Below the pieces are notes generated by a model that searched no databases, was not told where the DNA came from, and saw nothing but the letters and a program-made list of their open reading frames with translations. Position numbers and translations under genes: made by a program. 37,829 nt of DNA from DATKCA01 sp035544675. GTDB taxonomy: Bacteria > Acidobacteriota > Thermoanaerobaculia > Gp7-AA8. Position 1 is the stretch's first letter, and the number at the start of each line of letters is the position of its first letter. The stretch is taken from assembly GCA_035544675.1 (NCBI GenBank), contig DATKCA010000016.1, positions 1-37,829 on the forward strand, read 5' to 3'. Below are positions 24,151-32,172 of this stretch, one piece after another.

Positions 24151-24165
24151 TCTACCAGTGGTAGA
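24151..24165. promoter_or_regulatory. Palindromic operator-like site
   Basis: TCTACCA-G-TGGTAGA is a perfect 7-bp inverted repeat around one base. It lies about 30 bp upstream of the ssb -10 box and between ssb and the divergent phosphatase gene. The regulator is unknown; it does not match the LexA consensus of E. coli or Bacillus. Confidence 0.45.
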
Positions 24166-24190
24166 TCCGCCATCCCTGCACCGAACGACA

Positions 24191-24322
24191 CGGCAACGAC
24201 AATCGGTAACCGGAAACCGGAAACCGGATGCGATTGTCTCCGGTAACCGGTAACCGTGAAACCCGGTGTGATCGTCTCCGGTTACCGGTTTCCGGTTACC
24301 GGTTTCCGGTTACCCGGTACCG
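24191..24322. repeat. Heptamer hairpin array, AACCGGN type (array 4)
   Basis: The left part has TAACCGG and AAACCGG units, the right part CCGGTTA and CCGGTTT units. The centre holds a duplicated block, GATTGTCTCCGG and GATCGTCTCCGG, the first followed by left-type units and the second by right-type units. It lies between divergent gene starts (ssb and the phosphatase), so it cannot be a terminator for either. Confidence 0.9.
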
Positions 24323-24400
24323 CCCCCGGCCGCGTCTCGCAAACCTTCCTGGCGCGTTTGCGTCTTAAGCTACGATTCGATTCGTACCGATCGTAACCCC

Positions 24401-26671
24401 TTGAAGATCCGATCTCAGCTCGTCCTGGCGTGTTTCATCCTCGCGGTGCTCCCGCTGACGGGGATCGTTCTCTATTCCTATCACTCGTCGCGCCGCGCAC
24501 TCGAGTCCGCCTATCGCCTGGAAGCCCAGCGCCTGACACGACAGATGGACCGCCGTCTGACGTCGATCCGGACCGAGCTCGACGAGCGTCTGGCCAGCCT
24601 CTCGTCGATCCCCATCTCCACCACCGCAGACGGAACCGGCAGCGGCCGCAACGCCGTCATCGCCGACATCCTGGCGGCGATGGGGGAGACCGCGCCGCTC
24701 GTCGATGGACTGACCATCGTCCCGCGCCCGCCGGCCGTTCCTGGAGTCGCGGCCGTCGCACCGTCGGGCGCGGTGGCCCCCCCGGCGGCGCCGCAAATTC
24801 CTCAGCTGGCCGATGTGGAGCCGCCGGAAGACACGGACGACGAGGCGGAGCTCACCGCGTCGATCGTCATCGACATACCTCGCGTGATCTTTCCGAGCTT
24901 CGAGATGCCCGCCGCCGCGCAGCGCAAGATCGGCGAGATTGCCAGTCTGTCCGACGAGCTGGCCAGGAAGGCCGGCACGATGCCCCGCCAGGAGCGCGAC
25001 GCGAAGAAGGCGGAGATCCGCAGGCTGCAGGAAGCGTTCGACGCGGAGATGGAGGCCAGCCGCGAGAAGTTTCGCAAAGAGATGGCCGATGCGCAGCGCG
25101 TGATGCGCGAGCGGCAGGCGGACCGGGAGCGGCGGATGGCCGCCCGCGCCGCGCCGAAGCCTTCATCCGGCCCCGCTCCCAGGGCCACGGTCAAGCGCAG
25201 CACGCAATCGAAAACGAAGATCACGCGCGTGGAGGACCTGTCGACCTCTCAGAAGGCTCGGATCGAGCTTCGCGAGAAGCAGGCCGGCCTCATCCTCGGA
25301 CGGCAGCTCAACGTTCCTCTGCAGCAGGAGGGGGAGATCGTCGGCCAGATCCGCGCCCAGCTCCGTACCGGCGAAGTCGTCCGCCGCGTTCTGGGCGCCT
25401 CCCCGGATGACGGGAGCGAGATCCCGTTTGCCGTGGACCGGGAAGGAACCGTCTACGCGCGCAATCCTCGCGACAAAGCCACGGTAGAGCGCCTCGGCAT
25501 TCCCGAGCGTGTGAAGTCGGGCCAGGCCCTTCGCCGGATTGAGGACTGGATCGTGGTCTCCTCGAAGGATGAGGACAGCGGCCTGCAGTTCGGCGTGGCC
25601 CGTCCGGTCGGTGAGAACCTCGTCGACCTCAAGCAGACCGCCGCGCGCAACTTCGGCTACGGGATGGGTCTGATCGCGTTCGCTCTCATCGGAATCATCC
25701 CGCTGGCGAATCACTTCGCGCGCGACGTCCGCATGGTGACCGACGGAGCGGAGCGGATCGCCCAGGGCGACCTCATGACGCGCCTTCCGGTTCGATCGAA
25801 GAGCGAATTCGGCCAGCTCGCGCTCGCCTTCAACCGCATGGCCGAGGATCTGAGCAGCAACCAGCAGAAGCTGTTCGAACAGGAGAGGGCGCGGCGCGAG
25901 CAGGAAGTGCAGCAGCGCGTCTTCGCCATCGAATACGAGCGCAAGTCTGTCGACCTCGAGGACGCCCGCCGGTTCCAGCTCTCCATGCTGCCGAAGGAGC
26001 TTCCACAGCACGACCATTACGAGGTGGCCGTCTTCACGCAGACCGCCACCGAAGTCGGCGGCGACTATTACGACTTCCACGTTTCGGAAGACGGGACGCT
26101 GTCGGTGACCATCGGCGATGCCACCGGCCATGGCGCAAAGGCCGGAACGATGGTGACGGTGATCAAGACGCTGTTCGTCGGCTACGACAGCGCGACGACG
26201 CCGTCGGCGTTTCTCGGCGACGCTGCCGAGAAGATCAAGCGGATGGACCTCGGCCGGATGTCCATGGCGCTCTCGCTGGCGCGGTTCGACCCCTCGCTCG
26301 TCACGATCGCCTCGGCCGGTATGCCCCCGCTTCTCGTCTTCCGCAAAGCCTCGTCACGCATCGCCGAGGTGACACTCCCCGCCACGCCTCTCGGCACCAT
26401 CGGAGTCGACTACCCGCAGGCCGAGGTTGCGCTCGAGGCTGGAGACACGGCCCTTCTGATGTCCGACGGGTTCCCGGAGCTGCTCAACTCCTCAGGAGAG
26501 CAGCTCGGATATGTCGTCGCGGCGCAGGAGTTCGCCAGGGCCGCGACCCTCCCTACCGCGCAGGATGTGATCGACGCGCTTCGGGAGGCAGTGCGCGAGT
26601 GGCATGGCGAGCAGCCGCCCAACGACGACATCACGTTCGTGGTCGTTCGGGCGCGGTCATTCCGAGCGTAA
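24401..26671 (+). CDS. Membrane SpoIIE/RsbU-type PP2C phosphatase with HAMP domain
   Basis: A protein of 756 residues. TM1 is near the N-terminus (LVLACFILAVLPLTGIVLY). A large extracytoplasmic region contains an Ala/Pro stretch and a charged coiled coil at about 180-250. TM2 (YGMGLIAFALIGIIPLANHFA), a HAMP domain, a coiled-coil linker and a C-terminal PP2C domain follow. The phosphatase motifs are RRFQLSMLP, EVGGDYYDF (metal Asp), IGDATGHG, LLMSDGFPE and NDDITFVVV. Such enzymes dephosphorylate STAS proteins like the one at 12872. The TTG start is used because no ATG or GTG gives TM1; no Shine-Dalgarno is seen. The last codons and stop (SFRA-TAA) come from a CATTCCGAGCG repeat. Confidence 0.92.
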   Translation: MKIRSQLVLACFILAVLPLTGIVLYSYHSSRRALESAYRLEAQRLTRQMDRRLTSIRTELDERLASLSSIPISTTADGTGSGRNAVIADILAAMGETAPLVDGLTIVPRPPAVPGVAAVAPSGAVAPPAAPQIPQLADVEPPEDTDDEAELTASIVIDIPRVIFPSFEMPAAAQRKIGEIASLSDELARKAGTMPRQERDAKKAEIRRLQEAFDAEMEASREKFRKEMADAQRVMRERQADRERRMAARAAPKPSSGPAPRATVKRSTQSKTKITRVEDLSTSQKARIELREKQAGLILGRQLNVPLQQEGEIVGQIRAQLRTGEVVRRVLGASPDDGSEIPFAVDREGTVYARNPRDKATVERLGIPERVKSGQALRRIEDWIVVSSKDEDSGLQFGVARPVGENLVDLKQTAARNFGYGMGLIAFALIGIIPLANHFARDVRMVTDGAERIAQGDLMTRLPVRSKSEFGQLALAFNRMAEDLSSNQQKLFEQERARREQEVQQRVFAIEYERKSVDLEDARRFQLSMLPKELPQHDHYEVAVFTQTATEVGGDYYDFHVSEDGTLSVTIGDATGHGAKAGTMVTVIKTLFVGYDSATTPSAFLGDAAEKIKRMDLGRMSMALSLARFDPSLVTIASAGMPPLLVFRKASSRIAEVTLPATPLGTIGVDYPQAEVALEAGDTALLMSDGFPELLNSSGEQLGYVVAAQEFARAATLPTAQDVIDALREAVREWHGEQPPNDDITFVVVRARSFRA

Positions 26672-26746
26672 GCGAGGAATCTGGGCGGAGGGCGGTACGA
26701 TGTCGCACCGCCCAACCCCCAGATCCCTCTCTACGCTCGGGATGAC
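26657..26746. repeat. CATTCCGAGCG-type dispersed repeat, copy 2
   Basis: It starts TCATTCCGAGCGTAAGCGAG and ends ACGCTCGGGATGAC. The ends match copy 1 at 2884-2971; the middle contains its own inverted segments (CTGGG...CCCCCAG and GGGCGG...CCGCCC). The first 15 bp are the final codons and stop of the phosphatase gene, and the last bases lie directly before the DinB_2 gene promoter. Confidence 0.85.
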
Positions 26747-26747
26747 G

Positions 26748-26753
26748 TACGAT
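26748..26753 (+). promoter_or_regulatory. Candidate -10 box of the DinB_2 gene
   Basis: TACGAT is 6 nt before the ATG at 26760, the same spacing as TATAAT at the HD-GYP gene. It lies just outside the repeat, whose end would occupy the -35 region. Confidence 0.4.
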
Positions 26754-26759
26754 GACTCA

Positions 26760-27278
26760 ATGCATCGGCGGCCCGATCCATCCGAGCACGCGCCGTACTT
26801 TTCCCGCTACATCGACCTCGTGCCGGAGACCGACATCCTCGCCGCGCTCGAGGCGCAAATGGACTCCACGTCCACGGTTCTACACGGCGTAGACGAGGAG
26901 CGCGCCCGGTTCCGTTACGCCGACGATAAGTGGACGATCAAGCAGGTCGTCGGGCACGTCGGCGACGCGGAGCGGATCTTCGCGTACCGGGCCCTGGCGA
27001 TCTCCCGCGGAGACAAGAACCCGCTGCCCGGCTGGGACGAGGACACCTACGTCCGGCAGGGTGAGTTCGACTCGTGGAAGTTCGCCGATCTCGTCGATGG
27101 CCTGCGCATCGTCCGGCAGTCCAACATCCTGATGTTCCGGAACCTGGGCAGCGAGGCCTGGGACCGCCGCGGGGTGGCCAACGACAGTCCGGCCACGGTG
27201 CGGGCGCTCGCTTACACGATACTCGGGCATGAGCGGCATCATCTTGGTGTTCTGCGCGAGCGATACGGAGTGACCTAA
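26760..27278 (+). CDS. DinB_2-family protein
   Basis: A cytoplasmic protein of 172 residues of the DinB/YfiT superfamily, a four-helix bundle often binding a metal through three His. Candidate ligands lie in VVGHVGDAERIFAYRAL and in the C-terminal ILGHERHHLGVLRERYG; DDKWTIKQVVGHVGD is the typical family block. The reaction is unknown; relatives include bacillithiol-transferase-like proteins. ATG 26760 is preferred because a -10 box lies 6 nt upstream; an in-frame ATG at 26742 would fall inside the repeat. It shares the superfamily, but not close sequence, with the secreted protein at 114-659. Confidence 0.85.
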   Translation: MHRRPDPSEHAPYFSRYIDLVPETDILAALEAQMDSTSTVLHGVDEERARFRYADDKWTIKQVVGHVGDAERIFAYRALAISRGDKNPLPGWDEDTYVRQGEFDSWKFADLVDGLRIVRQSNILMFRNLGSEAWDRRGVANDSPATVRALAYTILGHERHHLGVLRERYGVT

Positions 27279-27285
27279 ATCCACG

Positions 27286-29565
27286 ATGCCCCTGACTCGC
27301 GGACGCTTTGCCCTGCTGCTGCTTCTCCTCGTCTCGTGCCGGACGTACGGGCCGCCGCCGTCGTTTCCGCCGCACGAGAAGGGTGGAGCGCGGGCTCGCT
27401 GGATGTACGAGCAGCGTGCCTATCCGTTCGATGCCGTGCCGCGCGAGGCGCGCCGGCAGGCGTGGGAGGAGGCTGTTCGCGTGCGTCTTCGCGCCGTTCC
27501 GAGCGCCATCGGGGCCGCGCCGGTGCCTTACTGGCGGCCGATCGGTCCGCTGCCGGTCAGGGTCGATTGGCCGTGGAAGACGGCGACGGGGAGGGTCAAG
27601 GCGCTGGCGGTCTCTCCGATCGATCCAGGTCTGGTTCTGGTCGGGGCCTCGAGCGGCGGAATCTGGCGCTCCAACGACAGCGGAGCATCGTTCACTCCGG
27701 TCACCGACGAGCATGTCGACCTCTCCGTGGGTGCGATCGCGTTCGCTCCATCCGACCCACGCGTCGTTTACGCCGCGATGGGCAGCGACTTCCTGGGGAC
27801 GGGAGTCCTGAGGTCAGCCGACGCCGGTGCGACGTGGCAGCTGGTGAGCGGTCCTACGTTCGCGCCGCGCGGCACGGCCATTCGCGTCGTCGTCGACTCC
27901 GGCAACCCGGACCGTCTATGGGTCGCCCAGACCTCGCGGCAGGATGCGATGAGCGGGCAGGTCTTCTCCAGCGGCGTCCTCCTCTCCGTCGATGGCGGTG
28001 TGACGTGGTCGACCCAGCTGCACGGCCTCATCACCGACTTCATCGCCCATCCGCTGACGACGGAAACGCTGCTGGTGGGAGTCTCGCGCCCCGATCAGCC
28101 TGGTCTCTCGCGCGGAGTTCATCGCTCCACCGACGGAGGGGCGACGTGGTCGCTGCTTTATTCGGGCGATCCCGACCCCGGCTCCCAGCCGAACTACACG
28201 CTGGCCGTGACCAGCGGCGGGCGCATCTACGTGCACGCGGTCATAACCACCGAGACCGCGCTGCGTCCGCGATTCCTCCTGAGCGACGACTACGGCATCA
28301 CCTGGAGCCAGCAGACCGCGACGTCTCTTCCGCAGGCGAAGTCAGCCTACCTGCAGAACGATCCGTGGAATGACGCGACGCTGTACGTGGGCTTTCACGA
28401 CCGGGACGGATGGAAGAGCGTCGATGCCGGCGCGACGTGGCAGAACATGACGCGCAATATCAACGTCAACGGCCACTTCGACCCGGCCGGATCCACCTCG
28501 CACATCGACCAGCACGCCATCGCCTTCGCCGGCAACTCCAACACGTTCTATCTGGGCAATGACGGCGGCGCGTTTCTCACGCGCAACGGGGGGACGACCT
28601 TCGACACGCTCAACAGCTCGCTCTCGCTGGTGCAGGCCTATCGCGTCAACGCACACCCGTTCGATGCGAACCTCCTCTTTCTCGGCACGCAGGACAACGG
28701 CCTGGAGCGCCGCCTTCCCGACGGGAGCTGGCGCGAGGTCATCACCGGCGACTACGGCACGATCGTCTTCAACCTCAACGATCCGTCGCGGATCATCTCG
28801 AACTACATCTTCTGCACGCTGGTGGAGTTCGCGAGCAACGGCGACCGCTACCGAAACACGATCTCCTCGACCGCGACGTTCGGCGAGCCGAGTGGCGAGG
28901 CCCGGGTGGGATTCATCGCGCCGTTCGAGCAGTCGCGCCGCACAGGCACGCTCTACTTCGGGACATGGCGGCTGTTTCTCAGCCGGGACTTCGGCGACAA
29001 CTGGACCGCGCCGGCCGGAACGCTCGACCTGACCAGAGGGCGTAGCGACGTGCTCAGCGCGATCGGCGTGTCGCAGCTCGATCCGCAACTGCTCTACACC
29101 GGATCGCATCGCGGTCGCGTCATGGTCTCCCGCGATGAAGGACTGACCTGGACCGACGTGACGGCCGGACTGCCGGATCGTTCGGTGAGAGCGGTCGTCC
29201 CGCATCGCCGGAACCCCAGCGTCGCGTACGTGGCGTTCTCCGGGTACCGGAGCGACCACGTGTTTGTAACGCAGGATTACGGTGCCTCGTGGCAGTCGAT
29301 CAGCGCCGGCCTGCCGGACATCCCGGTCAACGCGCTGCTCGTCGATCCATCCGACGACACGATCCTCTACGCCGGGACTGACGTCGGAGTGTTTCGCCGC
29401 CAGGGCCAAGGCCAGTGGCAGCCGTTCATGGACGGGATGCCGCCGGTGGTCGTCACGTCATTCGACGTGACTGCCGCAGGGCACATCGTCCTGTCCACGT
29501 ACGGCCGCGGTGTCTACGAGCTGGTCGTCCCGTCGTTGCCGCGGCGCCGCGCCGCCGGCCGATGA
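27286..29565 (+). CDS. Asp-box (BNR/sortilin-like) beta-propeller lipoprotein
   Basis: A protein of 759 residues. A lipoprotein signal (FALLLLLLVSC, lipidated at Cys) is followed by about ten Asp-box motifs of the form S-x-D-x-G-x-T-W: RSNDSGASF, RSADAGATW, LSVDGGVTW, RSTDGGATW, LSDDYGITW, KSVDAGATW, LSRDFGDNW, VSRDEGLTW and VTQDYGASW. Together they probably form one or two beta-propellers, as in sortilin/VPS10-like and xyloglucanase-like proteins. There is no sign of the catalytic residues of a known glycosidase. It is probably a surface-exposed or periplasmic binding protein, or a hydrolase of unknown substrate. It starts 7 nt after the DinB_2 stop and ends 1 nt before dtd. Confidence 0.88.
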   Translation: MPLTRGRFALLLLLLVSCRTYGPPPSFPPHEKGGARARWMYEQRAYPFDAVPREARRQAWEEAVRVRLRAVPSAIGAAPVPYWRPIGPLPVRVDWPWKTATGRVKALAVSPIDPGLVLVGASSGGIWRSNDSGASFTPVTDEHVDLSVGAIAFAPSDPRVVYAAMGSDFLGTGVLRSADAGATWQLVSGPTFAPRGTAIRVVVDSGNPDRLWVAQTSRQDAMSGQVFSSGVLLSVDGGVTWSTQLHGLITDFIAHPLTTETLLVGVSRPDQPGLSRGVHRSTDGGATWSLLYSGDPDPGSQPNYTLAVTSGGRIYVHAVITTETALRPRFLLSDDYGITWSQQTATSLPQAKSAYLQNDPWNDATLYVGFHDRDGWKSVDAGATWQNMTRNINVNGHFDPAGSTSHIDQHAIAFAGNSNTFYLGNDGGAFLTRNGGTTFDTLNSSLSLVQAYRVNAHPFDANLLFLGTQDNGLERRLPDGSWREVITGDYGTIVFNLNDPSRIISNYIFCTLVEFASNGDRYRNTISSTATFGEPSGEARVGFIAPFEQSRRTGTLYFGTWRLFLSRDFGDNWTAPAGTLDLTRGRSDVLSAIGVSQLDPQLLYTGSHRGRVMVSRDEGLTWTDVTAGLPDRSVRAVVPHRRNPSVAYVAFSGYRSDHVFVTQDYGASWQSISAGLPDIPVNALLVDPSDDTILYAGTDVGVFRRQGQGQWQPFMDGMPPVVVTSFDVTAAGHIVLSTYGRGVYELVVPSLPRRRAAGR

Positions 29566-29566
29566 C

Positions 29567-29998
29567 ATGAAGTGCGTGATTCAGCGCGTGCGACGGGCCT
29601 CCGTCGCGGTCGGCGGCGAAGTCGTCTCCGCGATCGGCCCGGGCCTCGTGCTGCTCGCCGCGGTGGAGAAAGGCGATGACGAGGAACGCGTCCGCGCGGT
29701 GGCCCGCAGGATCCGCGAGCTGCGGATCTTCAGCGACGAAGCGGGAAAAATGAATCGCGACGTCACCGAGATCGGCGGGGCGATTCTCGCCGTGTCTCAG
29801 TTCACCCTGGCCGGATCGATCGCGCGCGGCCGCAGACCGAGCTTCGACCGTGCCGAGGAACCGGAACGGGCCAGAGCGCTGTTCGAAGTGTTCGTGGGTG
29901 AGCTTGCCGCCACTGGCATCCGGGTCGAGACCGGCCGCTTCCGCGAAATGATGGTCGTCTCGCTCGAGAACGACGGCCCGGTCACGTTCGTGCTGTAG
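29567..29998 (+). CDS. dtd: D-aminoacyl-tRNA deacylase
   Basis: A protein of 143 residues, the standard length. It hydrolyses D-amino acids (and Gly mischarged on tRNA-Ala) from tRNA. Both signature motifs are present: SQFTLAG and NDGPVTF, the latter carrying the Gly-cisPro selectivity element. The ATG lies 1 nt after the stop of the propeller gene (TGACATGA). The TAG stop is directly followed by TGGAGCG, the outer end of the REP-like family, although no full hairpin follows here. Confidence 0.96.
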   Translation: MKCVIQRVRRASVAVGGEVVSAIGPGLVLLAAVEKGDDEERVRAVARRIRELRIFSDEAGKMNRDVTEIGGAILAVSQFTLAGSIARGRRPSFDRAEEPERARALFEVFVGELAATGIRVETGRFREMMVVSLENDGPVTFVL

Positions 29999-30028
29999 TG
30001 GAGCGTCTCGGTTGCAAATAACCATGGA

Positions 30029-30574
30029 ATGACCCTCCTTGTTCGAGCCTCATTCATGGTTGCATTCACACTCATCGCGGGCGCGGCTTCCGCCGACGCG
30101 CTGCGCCTGGAAGTCGACCTCTCTCAGAACGAGCTTCGCGCCGTGGTCCGCGGCCAGGAGATCGCCCGGTCCGACGTCTCCGTGGGGAAGGACACGAATC
30201 CGACTCCCGAAGGCAGCTTCGAGATCAGAAAGCTCATCTGGAATCCGTCCTGGGTGCCACCCAACGCCGAGTGGGCGAAGGGGAAGTCCGCCAAGCCTCC
30301 CGGGCACCCGGAAAACCCGATGAAGCGGGTGAAGATCTTCTTCAAGCAGCCCGACTACTACATCCACGGCACGGGCGACGAGGACCAGCTGGGCTCGGCA
30401 GCGTCCCATGGCTGCATCCGCATGAGTCAGGAAGACGTTACGTCGCTGGCCCGGATGGTCATGGACTACGGAGGGAAACCACAGCCCGAGCCGTGGTATC
30501 GCCGGATCCTGCGGCGGCGGTCCACCCAGGTCGTGATCCTGTCGGAACCGGTCGCGATCGAGATCCGCGGGTGA
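30029..30574 (+). CDS. L,D-transpeptidase (YkuD domain)
   Basis: A protein of 181 residues with a signal peptide (MTLLVRASFMVAFTLIAGAASA). The YkuD domain has His113 in YYIHGTGDE and the catalytic SHGCIRM, Cys129, with His127 beside it. Such enzymes form 3-3 cross-links in peptidoglycan or attach lipoproteins to it; some act as hydrolases. The protein is short, with no LysM or PG-binding domain. The ATG at 30029 is chosen for the signal peptide; an internal ATG at 30056 is possible. It is in a line of plus-strand genes after dtd, 30 nt apart. Confidence 0.92.
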   Translation: MTLLVRASFMVAFTLIAGAASADALRLEVDLSQNELRAVVRGQEIARSDVSVGKDTNPTPEGSFEIRKLIWNPSWVPPNAEWAKGKSAKPPGHPENPMKRVKIFFKQPDYYIHGTGDEDQLGSAASHGCIRMSQEDVTSLARMVMDYGGKPQPEPWYRRILRRRSTQVVILSEPVAIEIRG

Positions 30575-30627
30575 CCGCCGTCACTTCGGGTCCTCCTGGC
30601 GGCACGTAGCTTGAACAGTGAGAAGCC

Positions 30628-30984
30628 GTGATCTACAGAAATTCTGAACTGGCCCGAAACATCGACTGGACTCCACACCGCAACCAGGGGGCGGGAGAGA
30701 TCGTCCGCCAGTTCCTCGCCGGCGAGAGCGATCTCCTGGAGCTCGCCTCGGCACGCACCAGCGCCGTCCGCGTCCTGACGCGCTTTCTCGAGAACAGCGC
30801 CGGCTCTCCGCTCATGGTCGAGCGGGCCCGCAGCGGGGAGCTGCTGGTGAGGGCCGGACTCCTGGACGAGGCTCTGCTCGTCACGGGGCGGACCGCGACC
30901 GTCCTGGCGGGATACCTCGACGAGGAGCTCGTGCTGATGCAGGACCGGTTCGACATGACGGTCCGGCAACACATCGCCTGGTAG
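30628..30984 (+). CDS. Hypothetical protein
   Basis: A protein of 118 residues, not recognised. It has no signal peptide or membrane segment. It appears mostly helical and acidic/amphipathic (AGEIVRQFLAGESDLLELASARTSAVRVLTRFLEN). Codon usage and composition resemble the neighbours, and the frame is open from a GTG at 30628 to TAG at 30984, with a TAGCTT box 15 nt upstream. It is followed by a REP-like hairpin and the convergent rpsT. It is probably a real gene but of unknown role. Confidence 0.6.
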   Translation: MIYRNSELARNIDWTPHRNQGAGEIVRQFLAGESDLLELASARTSAVRVLTRFLENSAGSPLMVERARSGELLVRAGLLDEALLVTGRTATVLAGYLDEELVLMQDRFDMTVRQHIAW

Positions 30985-30995
30985 GGCTTCCGCTG

Positions 30996-31031
30996 GGGTG
31001 AGCCGCCGCCAGGAATGGCGGCGCTCCACTA
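30996..31031. repeat. REP-like hairpin (TGGAGCGCC family) at the rpsT stop
   Basis: GCCGCC(GCC) and GGCGGCGCTCCA enclose AGGAAT. Read on the minus strand the sequence begins TGGAGCGCCGCCATTCCTGG, which matches the nested core of the mutS insert. The rpsT stop TAG directly precedes TGGAGCGCC on that strand. Confidence 0.8.
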
Positions 31032-31289
31032 CTTCGCGGCGGCGGCGGTGCGCTTGGCGGCCCTGGCCAGGCGCGACTTGTAGCGGTCGGCGGTGTTTCC
31101 CTTGATGAGGCCCTTCTTGGCGGCCTTGTCGATCTCTGAGAAACCGCTGCTGAGGTCGATGTTGCCTTCTGCCGCGGCGGTGCGGGCCTTCTTGAGCGAG
31201 CCCTTGAGGCGCGACTTGGCGGCGCGGTTTCGAGTGTTTGCCTTCTCGGCCTGGCGTCTCTGCTTCTCGGCCGAACGGATGTTAGCCAT
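31029..31289 (-). CDS. rpsT: 30S ribosomal protein S20
   Basis: A protein of 86 residues that binds 16S rRNA in the body of the small subunit. MANIRSAEKQRRQAEKANTRNRAAKSRLK is the classic N-terminus and GNTADRYKSRLARA the conserved C-terminal helix. A GGGAG lies about 9-10 nt before the ATG. A TAGAAT -10 box overlaps the stop codon of cpoB, giving rpsT its own promoter behind the Tol-Pal operon. The TAG stop abuts a REP-like hairpin. Confidence 0.97.
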   Translation of the reverse strand: MANIRSAEKQRRQAEKANTRNRAAKSRLKGSLKKARTAAAEGNIDLSSGFSEIDKAAKKGLIKGNTADRYKSRLARAAKRTAAAAK

Positions 31290-31326
31290 GGATCTGCTCC
31301 CTATGATTTAGCTGCAAAAGTCGCGC

Positions 31327-31332
31327 ATTCTA
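31327..31332 (-). promoter_or_regulatory. Candidate rpsT -10 box
   Basis: TAGAAT on the minus strand; its TAG is also the stop codon of cpoB. The leader to the rpsT ATG would be about 30 nt. Confidence 0.45.
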
Positions 31333-32172
31333 CCTCGTTTCCACGCCCAGCGCCCGGAGACGCTGCCGCGCAAGCGAGGCTTCCTGCGAGGTGGGATGCT
31401 CGTGAACGACGTACTGCAGCTGCACAATTCCCTGAGCACGCTCGTTCAGGTTGATGTACGCGTACCCTTTCTTGAGCAGGGCGCCCGGCACCTTGTCCGA
31501 ACGGGGGTACCTGGTGACCACGCTGTCGAACTGCTCGATGGCATCGCGGAATTTCTTCTGGGAGAAGAGGCTCTCGCCGATCCAGTACGCGGCGTTGTCG
31601 GCCAGATCGGAGTTGGGGTTGTCCTCGATGAAATCTCGGAACCCCGCGATGGCCAGGTCGTAGTTGGAGAGCTGGTAGTCGCGATAGGCGGAGTTGTACA
31701 TGTCGATCGGGTTCGCCGCCGGCGCCGTGGTCGTTCCCGCCCTCGTGCTCATCGTCACCTCGGTCACGGCCGGCATGGCCGGCGACGCTGCGGGAGCAGT
31801 CGCCGCCGGCGGGGGAACCTGCACTCCGCGCTGCGCCTCGATGTCGCGCTGGGCCTGCGTCATCTGCTGGGCGAGTTGGTCCATCCGGTAGCTGACCTGC
31901 TCGACCGCCCCCTGCGCGCTCTGGATCCTCTCGTCCATCTGGTTCACTTTCGCGACCAGGGTGGCGTTGGAGCGCAGGAGCATCTCGGTCTGGCTCACGA
32001 TGCGCTCGCTGACGGTCTGCACTTCCTCCTTGCTCGAGGCGGTGCGCCGGATGTTGGCCAGCTCTTCCTGAAGCTCGGAGACCTGGTTGCGGAGCCGCTC
32101 CACGTCGCCGGTCGACGCGCAGCCGCCGGTCAGCAGTGAGACGAGAACGATCGAGAGCGCGCCCCGCCTCAT
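31330..32172 (-). CDS. cpoB: CpoB/YbgF-like TPR lipoprotein of the Tol-Pal system
   Basis: A protein of 280 residues. The lipoprotein signal is LSIVLVSLLTGGC, so it is lipid-anchored, unlike the soluble E. coli CpoB. A long coiled coil (about residues 25-115) for trimerisation is followed by a Pro/Ala linker and C-terminal TPRs (MYNSAYRDYQLSNYDLAIAGFRDFI, AAYWIGESLFSQKKFRDAIEQFD, LLKKGYAYINLNE). In E. coli it links cell-wall synthesis to outer-membrane constriction at the septum. The ATG overlaps the pal stop (ATGA). It is the last gene of the tolQRAB-pal-cpoB operon. Confidence 0.93.
   Translation of the reverse strand: MRRGALSIVLVSLLTGGCASTGDVERLRNQVSELQEELANIRRTASSKEEVQTVSERIVSQTEMLLRSNATLVAKVNQMDERIQSAQGAVEQVSYRMDQLAQQMTQAQRDIEAQRGVQVPPPAATAPAASPAMPAVTEVTMSTRAGTTTAPAANPIDMYNSAYRDYQLSNYDLAIAGFRDFIEDNPNSDLADNAAYWIGESLFSQKKFRDAIEQFDSVVTRYPRSDKVPGALLKKGYAYINLNERAQGIVQLQYVVHEHPTSQEASLARQRLRALGVETR

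Noticed and set aside
1..24322. AACCGGN arrays as CRISPR
   Set aside because: The units are 7 bp, directly abutting, with no spacers of constant length, and no cas gene is in the window.
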